Origin: Pseudomonas yamanorum
Lineage (GTDB): Bacteria > Pseudomonadota > Gammaproteobacteria > Pseudomonadales > Pseudomonadaceae
DNA length: 64,000 bases
Direction: 5' to 3'
Assembly (NCBI RefSeq): GCF_900105735.1
Contig: NZ_LT629793.1
Coordinates: forward strand, 1,860,001 to 1,924,000
In this document: piece by piece, positions 9,304-17,001 of the stretch
Layout: each line of letters starts with the position of its first letter
Numbering within the stretch: the stretch's first letter is position 1
Translations under genes and position numbers: made by a program
Notes under the pieces: model-generated
Databases searched by the model: none
What the model saw: only the letters and a program-made list of their open reading frames with translations
What the model was told of the DNA's origin: nothing

Positions 9304-9996
9304 TCAAACCGGCGGCAATCGCCACTCAATCGGCGTCTCGCCATTCTGCTCAAGAAACTTGTTGGCGCGGCTGAAATGCCCGCAGCCAATAAACCCTCGA
9401 TACGCCGACAGCGGCGACGGATGCACCGACGTCAGCACCAGGTGCTTGGTGGCGTCGATCAACTTCTGCTTGCCCTGCGCATGGGCGCCCCAGAGCAAGA
9501 ACACCAGGTGCGGCTGGTGCTCGCTCACCACTTCAATAATCCGATCGGTAAAGAACTGCCAGCCCTTGCCCGCATGGGCGTTGGCATTCGCACGCTCCAC
9601 GGTCATGGTGGTGTTGATCATCAGCACGCCCTGGTCAGCCCAGCTTTGCAGGTAGCCGTGGTTGGGGATGTCGATGTTCAGGTCGCGCTTGAGTTCTTTA
9701 TAGATATTGACCAGCGACGGCGGCGCCGGCACGCCCGGCTGTACCGAGAAGCACAAGCCGTGGGCCTGGCCCGGGCCGTGATACGGGTCCTGGCCGAGGA
9801 TCACCACCTTGACCTTGTCCAACGGCGTCGAGTTGAGCGCGTTGAAGATCATCGGGCCCGGCGGGTAGATTTCCTTGCCGGCCGCGTGCTCCTGGCGCAG
9901 GAATTCCCGCAACTGGGCCATGTACGGCTGGTCGAACTCGTCACGCAGGGCGTGTTTCCAGCTGGGTTCGAGTTTGATACGGTCGTCGGAGGTCAT
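9304..9996 (-). CDS. ung: Uracil-DNA glycosylase
   Basis: This is a 230-residue family 1 uracil-DNA glycosylase. The water-activating motif [10 protein letters not shown] contains catalytic Asp70, and the DNA-intercalation loop [11 protein letters not shown] contains His192. It removes uracil from DNA to start base-excision repair. The start at 9996 (MTSDDRIK) gives the family's normal length; a possible TTG seven codons upstream is less likely. It is a single gene convergent with the AbrB-like gene. Confidence 0.95.
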   Translation of the reverse strand: MTSDDRIKLEPSWKHALRDEFDQPYMAQLREFLRQEHAAGKEIYPPGPMIFNALNSTPLDKVKVVILGQDPYHGPGQAHGLCFSVQPGVPAPPSLVNIYKELKRDLNIDIPNHGYLQSWADQGVLMINTTMTVERANANAHAGKGWQFFTDRIIEVVSEHQPHLVFLLWGAHAQGKQKLIDATKHLVLTSVHPSPLSAYRGFIGCGHFSRANKFLEQNGETPIEWRLPPV

Positions 9997-10128
9997 GGTT
10001 GTATCCAGAAAAAACAATGGTGCGAACCCTAGGAAAGCCCACCCTGCTTGTCAATTGATCTGACGCAGAACCGGCACTTTCCTGTGAAGCGATCATACTG
10101 AACCTTCACTTTCTCGATTGAGGTCATG

Positions 10129-11241
10129 ATGAACCTGCACTTCGAAGAGCTGATTGGCACCGGCGGCGCCCGCATTGGCATCGCCAGCCTGGACGCGGAA
10201 AAATCCCTCAACGCCCTGTCCTTGCCGATGATCCTGGCCCTGAGCGAACGCCTGGACGCCTGGGCCAAAGACCCGCAAATCGTCTGCGTGCTGCTGCGCG
10301 GCAATGGCCCCAAGGCCTTTTGCGCCGGTGGCGAAGTACGTAGCCTGGCCCAGGCCTGCCGTGAGCATCCCGGCGAAGTCCCGGCACTGGCCGCGCAATT
10401 TTTCGCCGCTGAATACCGTCTCGACTACCGCCTGCACAACTATCCAAAACCGTTGATCTGCTGGGGTCACGGCTATGTGCTGGGCGGCGGCATGGGTTTG
10501 CTGCAAAGTGCCGCTGTGCGCATCGTCACCCCGAGCAGCCGCCTGGCCATGCCGGAAATCAGCATCGGTCTGTACCCGGACGTGGGCGCCAGTTGGTTCC
10601 TGTCACGCCTGCCCGGCAAGTTGGGTTTGTTCCTCGGCCTGACCGGCGCCCACATGAATGGCCGGGACGCCCTGGACCTGGGCCTGGCCGACCGCTTTCT
10701 GCTGGATGAACAACAAGACGAGCTGCTCGAAGGCCTGCTGCAACTGAACTGGCAGGAACAGACCGACATGCAACTCAACAGCCTGCTCAAGGCCCTGGCC
10801 CAGGAAGCCATCGGTCAGTTGCCCGAAGCCCAATGGCTGCCGCGCCGTGGGCAGATCGACGAGTGGCTGGATGTAGGCGATGTGCGTTGCGCGTGGCGCG
10901 CCTTGAGCCTGTTGCGCGACCACACCGACCCGCTGTTCAGCCGCGCCGGCAAGACCTTGAGCGAAGGCTGCCCGCTGACCGCGCATCTGGTCTGGGAGCA
11001 GATCCAGCGGGCGCGGCACCTGTCCCTGGCCCAGGTGTTCCAGATGGAATACACCTTGAGCCTGAACTGCTGCCGTCACCCGGAATTCAGCGAAGGGGTG
11101 CGGGCGCGGTTGATCGACAAGGACCAACGGCCCCACTGGCATTGGCCGGATATCAATTTGATCCCTGAGGCCGTGGTGCAGGCACACTTCCACAAGGTGT
11201 GGGAAGGGCGGCATCCGCTGGCGGACTTGTCAGACTATTGA
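10129..11241 (+). CDS. Enoyl-CoA hydratase/isomerase family protein (3-hydroxyisobutyryl-CoA hydrolase-like)
   Basis: The protein has about 370 residues, longer than a simple crotonase and typical of the HIBYL-CoA hydrolase group. Oxyanion-hole segments are visible at LLRGNGPKAFCAGGEVRSLA (about residues 62-80) and GHGYVLGGGMGLL (about 114-126), followed by AMPEISIGLYPDVGASWFLSRLPG. These are conserved in hydrolases of valine degradation. Of two adjacent ATGs, 10129 is preferred because GAGG at 10120-10123 is 5 nt upstream. The exact substrate cannot be decided from sequence; a general enoyl-CoA hydratase is the alternative. Confidence 0.82.
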   Translation: MNLHFEELIGTGGARIGIASLDAEKSLNALSLPMILALSERLDAWAKDPQIVCVLLRGNGPKAFCAGGEVRSLAQACREHPGEVPALAAQFFAAEYRLDYRLHNYPKPLICWGHGYVLGGGMGLLQSAAVRIVTPSSRLAMPEISIGLYPDVGASWFLSRLPGKLGLFLGLTGAHMNGRDALDLGLADRFLLDEQQDELLEGLLQLNWQEQTDMQLNSLLKALAQEAIGQLPEAQWLPRRGQIDEWLDVGDVRCAWRALSLLRDHTDPLFSRAGKTLSEGCPLTAHLVWEQIQRARHLSLAQVFQMEYTLSLNCCRHPEFSEGVRARLIDKDQRPHWHWPDINLIPEAVVQAHFHKVWEGRHPLADLSDY

Positions 11242-11248
11242 GCGCCCG

Positions 11249-11683
11249 TCAGCGCTTTGCCGCCTCGAACGTGAAGGCACAATTATCGGGTTGACGGTCT
11301 TCGCACTGGAATGTGGGTTGCCCGAAAACATCGGTACCCGGTTGCCAGTGCGTGGTCTCTGCCAGCGACATCGTGCCCCCGCCCCGGGCCGGGCCGAACC
11401 TCAAGGCAACCGTGTTACCGCGGACGGTTTTATAGATGCACTTTTCCAGGTAGCCACGCTTGCGCTCACCCGACTCCCGCGGGATAAAAATCGCCCCCAC
11501 AAAGGTCTCCACGAGGTCCTGGCCGTTCATTGTCTGGCTTATCCAGGGGGACTCTTTATCAGCTCCCTGAAAGTGGCCATCAACGTAGCGCACGGTACTC
11601 GGGTAAGGGCAGCCTTGCGCCGCCGCCAATGTGCTGAAGCCTGAAAGAATAAAAAAGAATAAGTAAAGCGGGCTGACTCGCAT
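11249..11683 (-). CDS. Exported DUF3757-like hypothetical protein
   Basis: The protein has 144 residues with a signal peptide (MRVSPLYLFFFILSGFSTLAAAQ) and a mature part with cysteines in GCPYPS, EKCIYK, FQCEDRQPDNCAF, likely disulfide-bonded. It resembles the small periplasmic DUF3757 family of pseudomonads, whose function is unknown. The frame is open upstream to 11833, but 11683 places the signal peptide at the N-terminus. It ends 7 nt from the convergent hydratase gene. The DUF assignment is from memory of the pattern. Confidence 0.6.
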   Translation of the reverse strand: MRVSPLYLFFFILSGFSTLAAAQGCPYPSTVRYVDGHFQGADKESPWISQTMNGQDLVETFVGAIFIPRESGERKRGYLEKCIYKTVRGNTVALRFGPARGGGTMSLAETTHWQPGTDVFGQPTFQCEDRQPDNCAFTFEAAKR

Positions 11684-11803
11684 GGTACGGGCTCCGTCAG
11701 TCGATACAGGAAACGACACGCCAGCTAGCGTCCGCACCCAATTAACTACAGTCGTAACCCATAGAATAGCTGTCAAATATGACAGTACCGACCAGCGGTC
11801 AGC

Positions 11804-11829
11804 AAAAACGGCGCCTAAGCGCCGTTTTT
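11804..11829 (-). terminator. Rho-independent terminator
   Basis: A perfect inverted repeat, AAAAACGGCGC-CTAA-GCGCCGTTTTT, sits 14 nt beyond the stop of the small lipoprotein gene (11843-12211, minus strand). The run of five A/T on both sides allows function in both orientations. Confidence 0.85.
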
Positions 11830-11842
11830 CCAATTAGTACGA

Positions 11843-12211
11843 TCAGCGATGCCCGCCACGGCCTCCCCCGTGGCCACCTTGGCCACCTTGGCCGCCCTGA
11901 CCACGCCCGCCGCCATTGCCCCAATGACCATTGCCCCAACCCTGGTTGGGGTAAGGCCGGTAACCGGCTCGCGGCCCTGCAGGGTAATAGCGAGGCGCCG
12001 GCTGGTAATAACGCGGCGACGGGTAGTAACGCTGCGGTGGCGGGTAGTAACCCTGGCGGTAATGATAATAAGGACCGCCGCCGTAGTAGTACGCCGGCGC
12101 GGGCGCCGTGTAGACCTCGGAACCGTAGTAGGCCCCGCCGCCATCGTAATAGGGCGCACACGCAGACAGGGTCAAACCGAGCAAAGCGATGAGAAGCAGT
12201 CGACGATACAT
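11843..12211 (-). CDS. Small Tyr/Gly/Pro-rich lipoprotein
   Basis: The 122-residue protein begins with a lipoprotein signal (MYRRLLLIALLGLTLSAC, lipobox LSAC, lipidated Cys18). The mature part has extreme composition: tyrosine-proline repeats of the form RYYPxPRYY between about 45 and 85, then a basic glycine tail (GRGQGGQGGQGGHGGGRGG). It should be membrane-anchored and disordered; similar low-complexity lipoproteins occur in pseudomonads without known function. The start at 12211 was chosen for the lipobox; a strong terminator follows. Function not known. Confidence 0.75.
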   Translation of the reverse strand: MYRRLLLIALLGLTLSACAPYYDGGGAYYGSEVYTAPAPAYYYGGGPYYHYRQGYYPPPQRYYPSPRYYQPAPRYYPAGPRAGYRPYPNQGWGNGHWGNGGGRGQGGQGGQGGHGGGRGGHR

Positions 12212-12516
12212 GGCGGCCTCCTGGACCGCGGAAGAGCACACCCAGCGACGCTGGGGGGCGGCAAACAGCTTTCACTGCCTGACGAAATATCTGACATCAA
12301 AAACGGAATCTGGTGCGATTTAGACATAGATTGATACATCTGCTGGTCGCCTCATTGCAGTGCAACCCCGCACCACCACAACGCATATTCACTGCACGTT
12401 TCGCCCTCCACCTCGCGCCAACCCACGCCGTTACTGCGCCCATGCCACTTGGCACGACTCTCGCTTTACCTCTCCCGTGCAAGAGTCATCACAGGTTCGC
12501 GGCACCACAATTTGCA
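12212..12516 (+). other. Upstream region of the guanidine operon
   Basis: No gene is visible in this 305-bp stretch. It carries the sigma-54-type promoter listed separately and, upstream of it, TGGTGC near 12310 and GCACCA near 12369, which resemble half-sites of the NtrC consensus (GCACC-N5-GGTGC) but are not in a perfect palindrome. NtrC control is therefore only a suggestion. Confidence 0.4.
12448..12467 (+). promoter_or_regulatory. Candidate sigma-54 (RpoN) promoter
   Basis: CTTGGCACGACTCTCGCTTT has GG at 12451-12452 and GC at 12463-12464, separated by exactly 10 nt as the -24/-12 rule requires; TGGCAC matches the -24 box perfectly. Transcription would start near 12476, about 45 nt before the riboswitch. 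RpoN dependence fits nitrogen-limited expression of guanidine use. Confidence 0.65.
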
Positions 12517-12621
12517 ATGGCTGACTAGGGTTCCGGCTCGCTAAGGCGAGTGGCTGGTCCGAGAGTTGGCGACCTCCAGTTGAGGTTACACGGCGGGATA
12601 AAAGCCCGGGAGACAAGCCAC
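12517..12621 (+). promoter_or_regulatory. Guanidine-I (ykkC) riboswitch
   Basis: The conserved blocks of the ykkC class appear in order: CTAGGGTTCCG near 12525, GGCTGGTCCGAGAG near 12552, ACACGGCGGGATAAAAGCCC from 12588, then CGGGAGA. The outer stem pairs TGGCT (12518-12522) with AGCCA (12616-12620), and an internal hairpin ACCTC-CAGTT-GAGGT lies at 12572-12586. There is no U-tract terminator between aptamer and gene, so control is probably translational (see findings). It precedes a guanidine uptake and carboxylation operon, the classical context of this class. Confidence 0.93.
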
Positions 12622-12675
12622 CGTTCACGGTGCCGCGTTGCTCCTGCTCGCCCTTGATCAACTGGAGAAGCATCC

Positions 12676-13743
12676 ATGCCCTCGATACGTCTACCCGCCC
12701 TGCTCGCCGCCGCCTTTGCCGCCGTGGTGAGTTTTTCCGCCCAGGCCGCCCCCAAAGACCATTTCAGCGTGTGCTGGACGATTTATGCCGGCTGGATGCC
12801 GTGGGAGTACGCCGGCAGCCAAGGCATCCTCGACAAGTGGGCCAAGAAGTACGGCATCAAGATCGACATGGTGCAGCTCAACGACTACGTCGAATCCATC
12901 AACCAGTACACCGCCGGCCAGTTCGACGGCTGCACCATGACCAACATGGACGCCCTGACCATCCCCGCCGCCGGTGGCGTGGACAGCACCGCACTGGTGG
13001 TCAGCGACTTCTCCAACGGCAACGATGGCGTGGTCATCAAGGGCGAAGGCAAGACCGTCGCCGACCTCAAGGGCATGAACGTCAACCTGGTGGAACTCTC
13101 GGTGTCCCACTACCTGCTGGCCCGCGCCCTGGAGTCAGCCGGCCTCACCGAAAAAGACCTGAAAGTGGTCAACACCTCCGACGCCGACATCGCCGCCGCC
13201 TTCAACACCGACCAGGTCAAGGCCGTCACCACCTGGAACCCGATGCTCTCGGAGATCAAGGCCAAGCCCGGCGTCACCGAAGTGTTCGACTCCAGCAAAG
13301 TGCCCGGCGAAATCATGGACATGATGGTGGTCAACACCCAGACCCTCAAAGACAACCCCAAGCTGGGCAAGGCGCTGACCGGTGCCTGGTTTGAAGTGGT
13401 CGCCTTGATGAACGCAAAAAACGCCGCCAGCACTGACGCCCTGGAACACATGGCCAAGGCCTCCGGCACCGACCTCAAGGGCTTCCAGTCGCAACTGGAC
13501 ACCACCAAGCTGTTCGCCACGCCCAAAGAAGCCCTGGCCTTCGCCACCAGCGCGCAGTTGCCCGCCACCATGGGCAAGGTCGCCGAGTTCTCGTTTAAAC
13601 ACGGCCTGCTGGGTGAAGGTGCCAAGGACACCAACGCCGTGGGCATGAGCTTCGCCAACGGCGTGACCCGCGGCGACACCGCCAACCTCAAGCTGCATTT
13701 CGACCCCAGCTACGTGCAGATGGCGGCCGACGGCACGCTGTAA
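12676..13743 (+). CDS. Guanidine ABC transporter, periplasmic substrate-binding protein (NitT/TauT type)
   Basis: This 355-residue protein has a Sec signal (MPSIRLPALLAAAFAAVVSFSAQA) and a NitT/TauT-like binding domain (SVCWTIYAGWMPWEYA, then DYVESINQYTAGQFDGCTMTN). The start at 12676 follows GGAG at 12664-12667. It is the first gene behind the guanidine-I riboswitch and is followed by a permease, an ATPase and the guanidine-degradation enzymes, so guanidinium is the likely ligand. Databases often label such proteins urea or nitrate transporters; the substrate is inferred from context. Confidence 0.88.
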   Translation: MPSIRLPALLAAAFAAVVSFSAQAAPKDHFSVCWTIYAGWMPWEYAGSQGILDKWAKKYGIKIDMVQLNDYVESINQYTAGQFDGCTMTNMDALTIPAAGGVDSTALVVSDFSNGNDGVVIKGEGKTVADLKGMNVNLVELSVSHYLLARALESAGLTEKDLKVVNTSDADIAAAFNTDQVKAVTTWNPMLSEIKAKPGVTEVFDSSKVPGEIMDMMVVNTQTLKDNPKLGKALTGAWFEVVALMNAKNAASTDALEHMAKASGTDLKGFQSQLDTTKLFATPKEALAFATSAQLPATMGKVAEFSFKHGLLGEGAKDTNAVGMSFANGVTRGDTANLKLHFDPSYVQMAADGTL

Positions 13744-13755
13744 GAGGACCCGGCC

Positions 13756-14571
13756 ATGCGCCTGATCAACCGTCACCCGGAACGCTCCAGTCGCCTGCTG
13801 TTGGTGCTGCTGCCCTTCGCCCTGCTGCTGTTCGCCTACTTCGTGGGCTCGGCCGAGCGCCTGGCAGACAACCCCAACGACAAGCTGCTGCCCAGCGCCG
13901 CACAAATGGGCGACGCGGTGAAACGCCTGGCCTTCAGCGCGGACGCTCGCACCGGTGAATATGTGCTGTGGCAAGACAGCGCATCGAGCTTGCGTCGCCT
14001 GGCGATCGGCCTCGGTATCAGCGCCCTCGCCGGCCTGTGCCTGGGCATCGCTGCCGGGACCTTGCCGCTGTTTGGCGCACCGTTGTCGCCGTTACTGACG
14101 GTGCTGTCGATGGTGCCGCCGCTGGCGATCCTGCCGATCCTGTTCATCGTGTTCGGGCTGGGAGAATTGTCGAAAGTGATGCTGATCGTGATCGGCATCA
14201 CCCCTGCCCTGGCGCGAGATCTGGAACAGCGGGCGCGGGAAATTCCCGTCGAGTTACTGGTGAAAGCGCAGACCCTCGGCGCCTCGACCTGGACCCTGAT
14301 GCTGCGGGTGGTGCTGCCGCAATTGCTGCCGCGCTTGCTGATCTCCCTGCGCTTGATGCTTGGCTCGGCGTGGCTGTTCCTGATTGCGGCCGAAGCCATC
14401 GCCTCCACCGACGGTTTGGGTTACCGGATCTTCCTGGTGCGCCGCTACCTGGCGATGGACGTGATCCTGCCCTACGTGGTGTGGATCACCCTCCTCGCCT
14501 GGCTGATGGACTGGGGCCTAAATGCCCTGACCCGGCGTGCGTTCCCCTGGTACGAAGGAGCGCGGGCATGA
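13756..14571 (+). CDS. Guanidine ABC transporter, permease
   Basis: The protein has 271 residues with one N-terminal helix, a periplasmic stretch and about five further helices. It belongs to the BPD/NitT permease family; the cytoplasmic coupling segment ELLVKAQTLGASTWTLMLRVVLPQ (about residues 165-188) is the EAA-loop equivalent. A long first loop (about 30-70) is typical of this subgroup. It starts 12 nt after the binding-protein gene with a GAGG-containing ribosome-binding site, and its stop overlaps the ATPase start (ATGA). It forms the membrane channel for guanidine uptake. Confidence 0.88.
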   Translation: MRLINRHPERSSRLLLVLLPFALLLFAYFVGSAERLADNPNDKLLPSAAQMGDAVKRLAFSADARTGEYVLWQDSASSLRRLAIGLGISALAGLCLGIAAGTLPLFGAPLSPLLTVLSMVPPLAILPILFIVFGLGELSKVMLIVIGITPALARDLEQRAREIPVELLVKAQTLGASTWTLMLRVVLPQLLPRLLISLRLMLGSAWLFLIAAEAIASTDGLGYRIFLVRRYLAMDVILPYVVWITLLAWLMDWGLNALTRRAFPWYEGARA

Positions 14572-15332
14572 GCTTTATCATCGTCAACAATGTGTGGCAG
14601 CGCTATGGCGATCAGGTGGTGTTGGAGCGCCTGAACCTGCACGTGGCCGAAGGCGAATTCTGCACGTTGGTCGGCACCTCGGGTTGCGGCAAATCGACCT
14701 TCCTGCGCCTGCTGCTGGGGCAGGAAAGCGCCAGCCATGGCGAGATCCTGCTGGACGGTAAACCTCTGGCCGCCGAACCCGACGCCAGCCGTGGCGTGGT
14801 GTTCCAGCGCTACTCGGTGTTCCCGCACCTGACGGTGCTGAACAACGTTGCACTCGGCCTTGAATTGCCGCGCTCGCCGTTGCTCGGTCGCCTGTTCGGC
14901 AACGCGAAAAAACAGGCACGGGAACAGGCAGCAGCACTGCTGCATAAAGTCGGTTTGGGCCACGCCCTGGACAAGTACCCGGCACAGCTTTCCGGCGGCA
15001 TGCAACAGCGGCTGGCCATCGCCCAGGCGCTGATCATGAAGCCCCGCGTGTTGCTGCTGGACGAACCCTTCGGCGCCCTCGACCCGGGCATTCGCAAAGA
15101 CATGCACCTGCTGTTGCTGGAGCTGTGGCGCGAAACCAGGCTGACGGTGTTCATGGTCACCCACGACCTGAGCGAAGGCTTCAGCCTCGGCACCCGCTTG
15201 CTGGTGTTCGACAAGGTGCGCCTCGACCCGCACGCCCCCGGCGCTTACGGCGCCCGCATCACCTACGACATCCCTTTGAACAGCGAACGCCGCAAGGCGA
15301 TCGCCGCCGAACTTGGAGCCACTTCCAAATGA
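14568..15332 (+). CDS. Guanidine ABC transporter, ATP-binding protein
   Basis: The protein has 254 residues and all ABC motifs: Walker A GTSGCGKST (about 37-45), Q-loop VVFQRYSVFPHL, signature LSGGMQQR (about 142-149), Walker B VLLLDEPFGALD and the switch histidine in MVTHDLSEG. It powers the NitT-type importer. Start and stop overlap the neighbouring genes by 4 bp (ATGA) on both sides, so the three genes from permease to the first deiminase subunit are translationally coupled. An in-frame start near 13968 lies inside the permease gene and is not real. Confidence 0.9.
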   Translation: MSFIIVNNVWQRYGDQVVLERLNLHVAEGEFCTLVGTSGCGKSTFLRLLLGQESASHGEILLDGKPLAAEPDASRGVVFQRYSVFPHLTVLNNVALGLELPRSPLLGRLFGNAKKQAREQAAALLHKVGLGHALDKYPAQLSGGMQQRLAIAQALIMKPRVLLLDEPFGALDPGIRKDMHLLLLELWRETRLTVFMVTHDLSEGFSLGTRLLVFDKVRLDPHAPGAYGARITYDIPLNSERRKAIAAELGATSK

Positions 15333-16054
15333 CCGACTCGACTCAATTGTTCCCACCCTTCGCCGAGGAAATGCTCCCCGGCGGCGGCCACCGCTCCTTC
15401 GTGCTCAAGCGCGGCCAACTGCTGCGCCTCACCGACATTCGCGGCGGCGCCAACGTCAGCCTGACCCTGCTCAATGCCAATGAAAAAACCGAGCGCCTTA
15501 ACCTGCCCGACAGCCTCAAATGCCAACACACCGCCAAGCTCACCAGTGGCCATTGCCTGTACTCGGACATGGGCCGCGTATTGGCCGCCATCACCGCCGA
15601 CACCTGCGGCTGGAGTGACAGCATCGGTGGCGTGTTATGCGCCGCCGAAGTCGCGGAAAAATACGGCAAGGGCCGCTATCAAGAGCTGCGCAACGGCTTC
15701 TACCGCAACGGCACCGACAACCTGCTGGTGGAATTGGGCAAGTGGGGCCTGGGGCTGTCCGACCTGCTGATGACCCTCAACCTGTTCAGCAAAATCACCG
15801 TGGATGACACCGGCACGCTGCACTTTGCCGAAGGTAATTCCAAGGCGGGCGACTACATCGAACTCTACGCACCGATGGACACGCTGGTGGTGCTCACCGC
15901 CCTGCAACACCCCATGGACCCCAACCCCGAATACGCGCCGCAGCCGCTGAAACTCAGCTGGATGAACGCCGACCCAAGCGTCGCCGAACACTGCCGCACC
16001 TCGCGCCCGGAAAACGAGCGCGGCTTTATCAACACTGACCGTCTGTTCGCCTGA
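15329..16054 (+). CDS. DUF1989 protein, carboxyguanidine deiminase subunit (urea carboxylase-associated protein 1)
   Basis: The protein has 241 residues and one DUF1989 domain with the family motif YSDMGRVLAAITADTCGWSDSIGG; the Cys and nearby acidic residues are expected to coordinate metal. The family was named urea amidolyase-associated, but published work assigns the pair to CgdAB, which deiminates carboxyguanidine to allophanate and ammonia. It overlaps the ATPase stop by 4 bp and is followed 9 nt later by the second subunit. Family is certain; the enzymatic role follows from the operon. Confidence 0.88.
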   Translation: MTDSTQLFPPFAEEMLPGGGHRSFVLKRGQLLRLTDIRGGANVSLTLLNANEKTERLNLPDSLKCQHTAKLTSGHCLYSDMGRVLAAITADTCGWSDSIGGVLCAAEVAEKYGKGRYQELRNGFYRNGTDNLLVELGKWGLGLSDLLMTLNLFSKITVDDTGTLHFAEGNSKAGDYIELYAPMDTLVVLTALQHPMDPNPEYAPQPLKLSWMNADPSVAEHCRTSRPENERGFINTDRLFA

Positions 16055-16063
16055 GGACCTGCC

Positions 16064-16696
16064 ATGTCTATCGCACTCGCCAACCAACCGGACGCGGCCG
16101 TGTACCGCGCGACCATCCCCGCCGGCGAACCCTGGCTGATGGAAGTCAAGGCCGGCCAGACGCTGCGCATCCTCGACCTTGAGGGCAACCAGGCCGTCGA
16201 CACGCTGTTCTACAGCCTGAAAAACCCCAAGGAACGCTACGACGTGCAGCGCACGTTGCGCCGGCAAAACAGGGTGTACCTGAGCATCGGCAGCGTGCTG
16301 TATTCCAACCTTGGCCAGCCGATGCTGACCATCGTCGACGACACCTGCGGGCGCCATGACACCCTCGGCGGCGCCTGCGCCCAAGAGAGCAACACCGTGC
16401 GCTACGCCCTGGAAAAACGCTACATGCACAGCTGCCGCGACAACTACCTGCGGGCCTGCGCCCACGATGGAAGGCTGGGTAAAAGCGACATCGGGCCGAA
16501 CATCAATTTCTTCATGAACGTGCCGGTGACCGCCGATGGCGGACTGACGTTTGAAGACGGTATTTCCGCCCCCGGCAAATACGTCGACCTGCGGGCCGAG
16601 ATGGACGTGATCGTGCTGATCTCCAACTGCCCGCAACTGAACAACCCGTGCAACGGCTACAACCCCACCCCGGCGGAGTTACTGGTATGGAACTGA
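16064..16696 (+). CDS. DUF1989 protein, carboxyguanidine deiminase subunit (urea carboxylase-associated protein 2)
   Basis: The protein has 210 residues, again a single DUF1989 domain. The motif YSNLGQPMLTIVDDTCGRHDTLGG parallels that of the preceding gene, so the two are paralogous subunits of one heteromeric enzyme (CgdAB). The end NCPQLNNPCNGYNPTPAELLVWN is typical of this subunit. The start at 16064 follows GAGG with good spacing. After it the operon shows an unusual 305-nt gap with a REP palindrome before the carboxylase gene. Confidence 0.88.
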   Translation: MSIALANQPDAAVYRATIPAGEPWLMEVKAGQTLRILDLEGNQAVDTLFYSLKNPKERYDVQRTLRRQNRVYLSIGSVLYSNLGQPMLTIVDDTCGRHDTLGGACAQESNTVRYALEKRYMHSCRDNYLRACAHDGRLGKSDIGPNINFFMNVPVTADGGLTFEDGISAPGKYVDLRAEMDVIVLISNCPQLNNPCNGYNPTPAELLVWN

Positions 16697-17001
16697 AAAT
16701 GAAGCGGTTGCGTCAGTGGTTGTTCGCCCTGTGCCAGGCTCGAGCCGGGCAGTGCCTCAAAAAGCGCTGAAGATCAACTGTGGAAGATGACCTGTGGGAG
16801 CTGGCTTGCCTGCGATAGCGGTGGATCAGCCAACATATGGGGTGACTGACACACCGCCATCGCGGGCAAGCCCGGCTCCCACAGTTGATCTCCATTGGTG
16901 TTGAAATTTGCGCTCCGGACGACCGCAGCGCCCTCCACATTTGCGGGACGGCCCGCATCCCAGGACAAGGCCGGACATGCATCGGCCTGCGGGGTTTTGC
17001 C
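16697..17001 (+). other. Intra-operon gap with a REP palindrome
   Basis: These 305 nt separate the second deiminase gene from the carboxylase gene, while all other gaps in the operon are 12 nt or less. It holds a REP pair at 16793-16883. GATCAACTGTGG (16772-16784) outside the REP is also mirrored by CCACAGTTGATC at its far side. I see no convincing gene; a 23-codon ORF at 16699-16770 is unsupported. Confidence 0.7.
16793..16883. repeat. REP palindrome pair inside the guanidine operon
   Basis: TGTGGGAGCTGGCTTGCCTG at 16793 and the mirror unit GCGGGCAAGCCCGGCTCCCA ending at 16883 form a hairpin in the mRNA between deiminase and carboxylase genes. Confidence 0.9.

Noticed and set aside
12619..12632. 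Hairpin CACCG-TTCA-CGGTG after the riboswitch as a transcription terminator
   Set aside because: The stem is only 5 bp and no U-tract follows, so intrinsic termination is unlikely; it may only compete with the outer riboswitch stem.
16699..16770. A 23-codon ORF (MKRLRQWLFALCQARAGQ...) in the gap of the guanidine operon
   Set aside because: It starts 2 nt after the preceding stop without a ribosome-binding site and has no comparative support; possibly read-through remnant.
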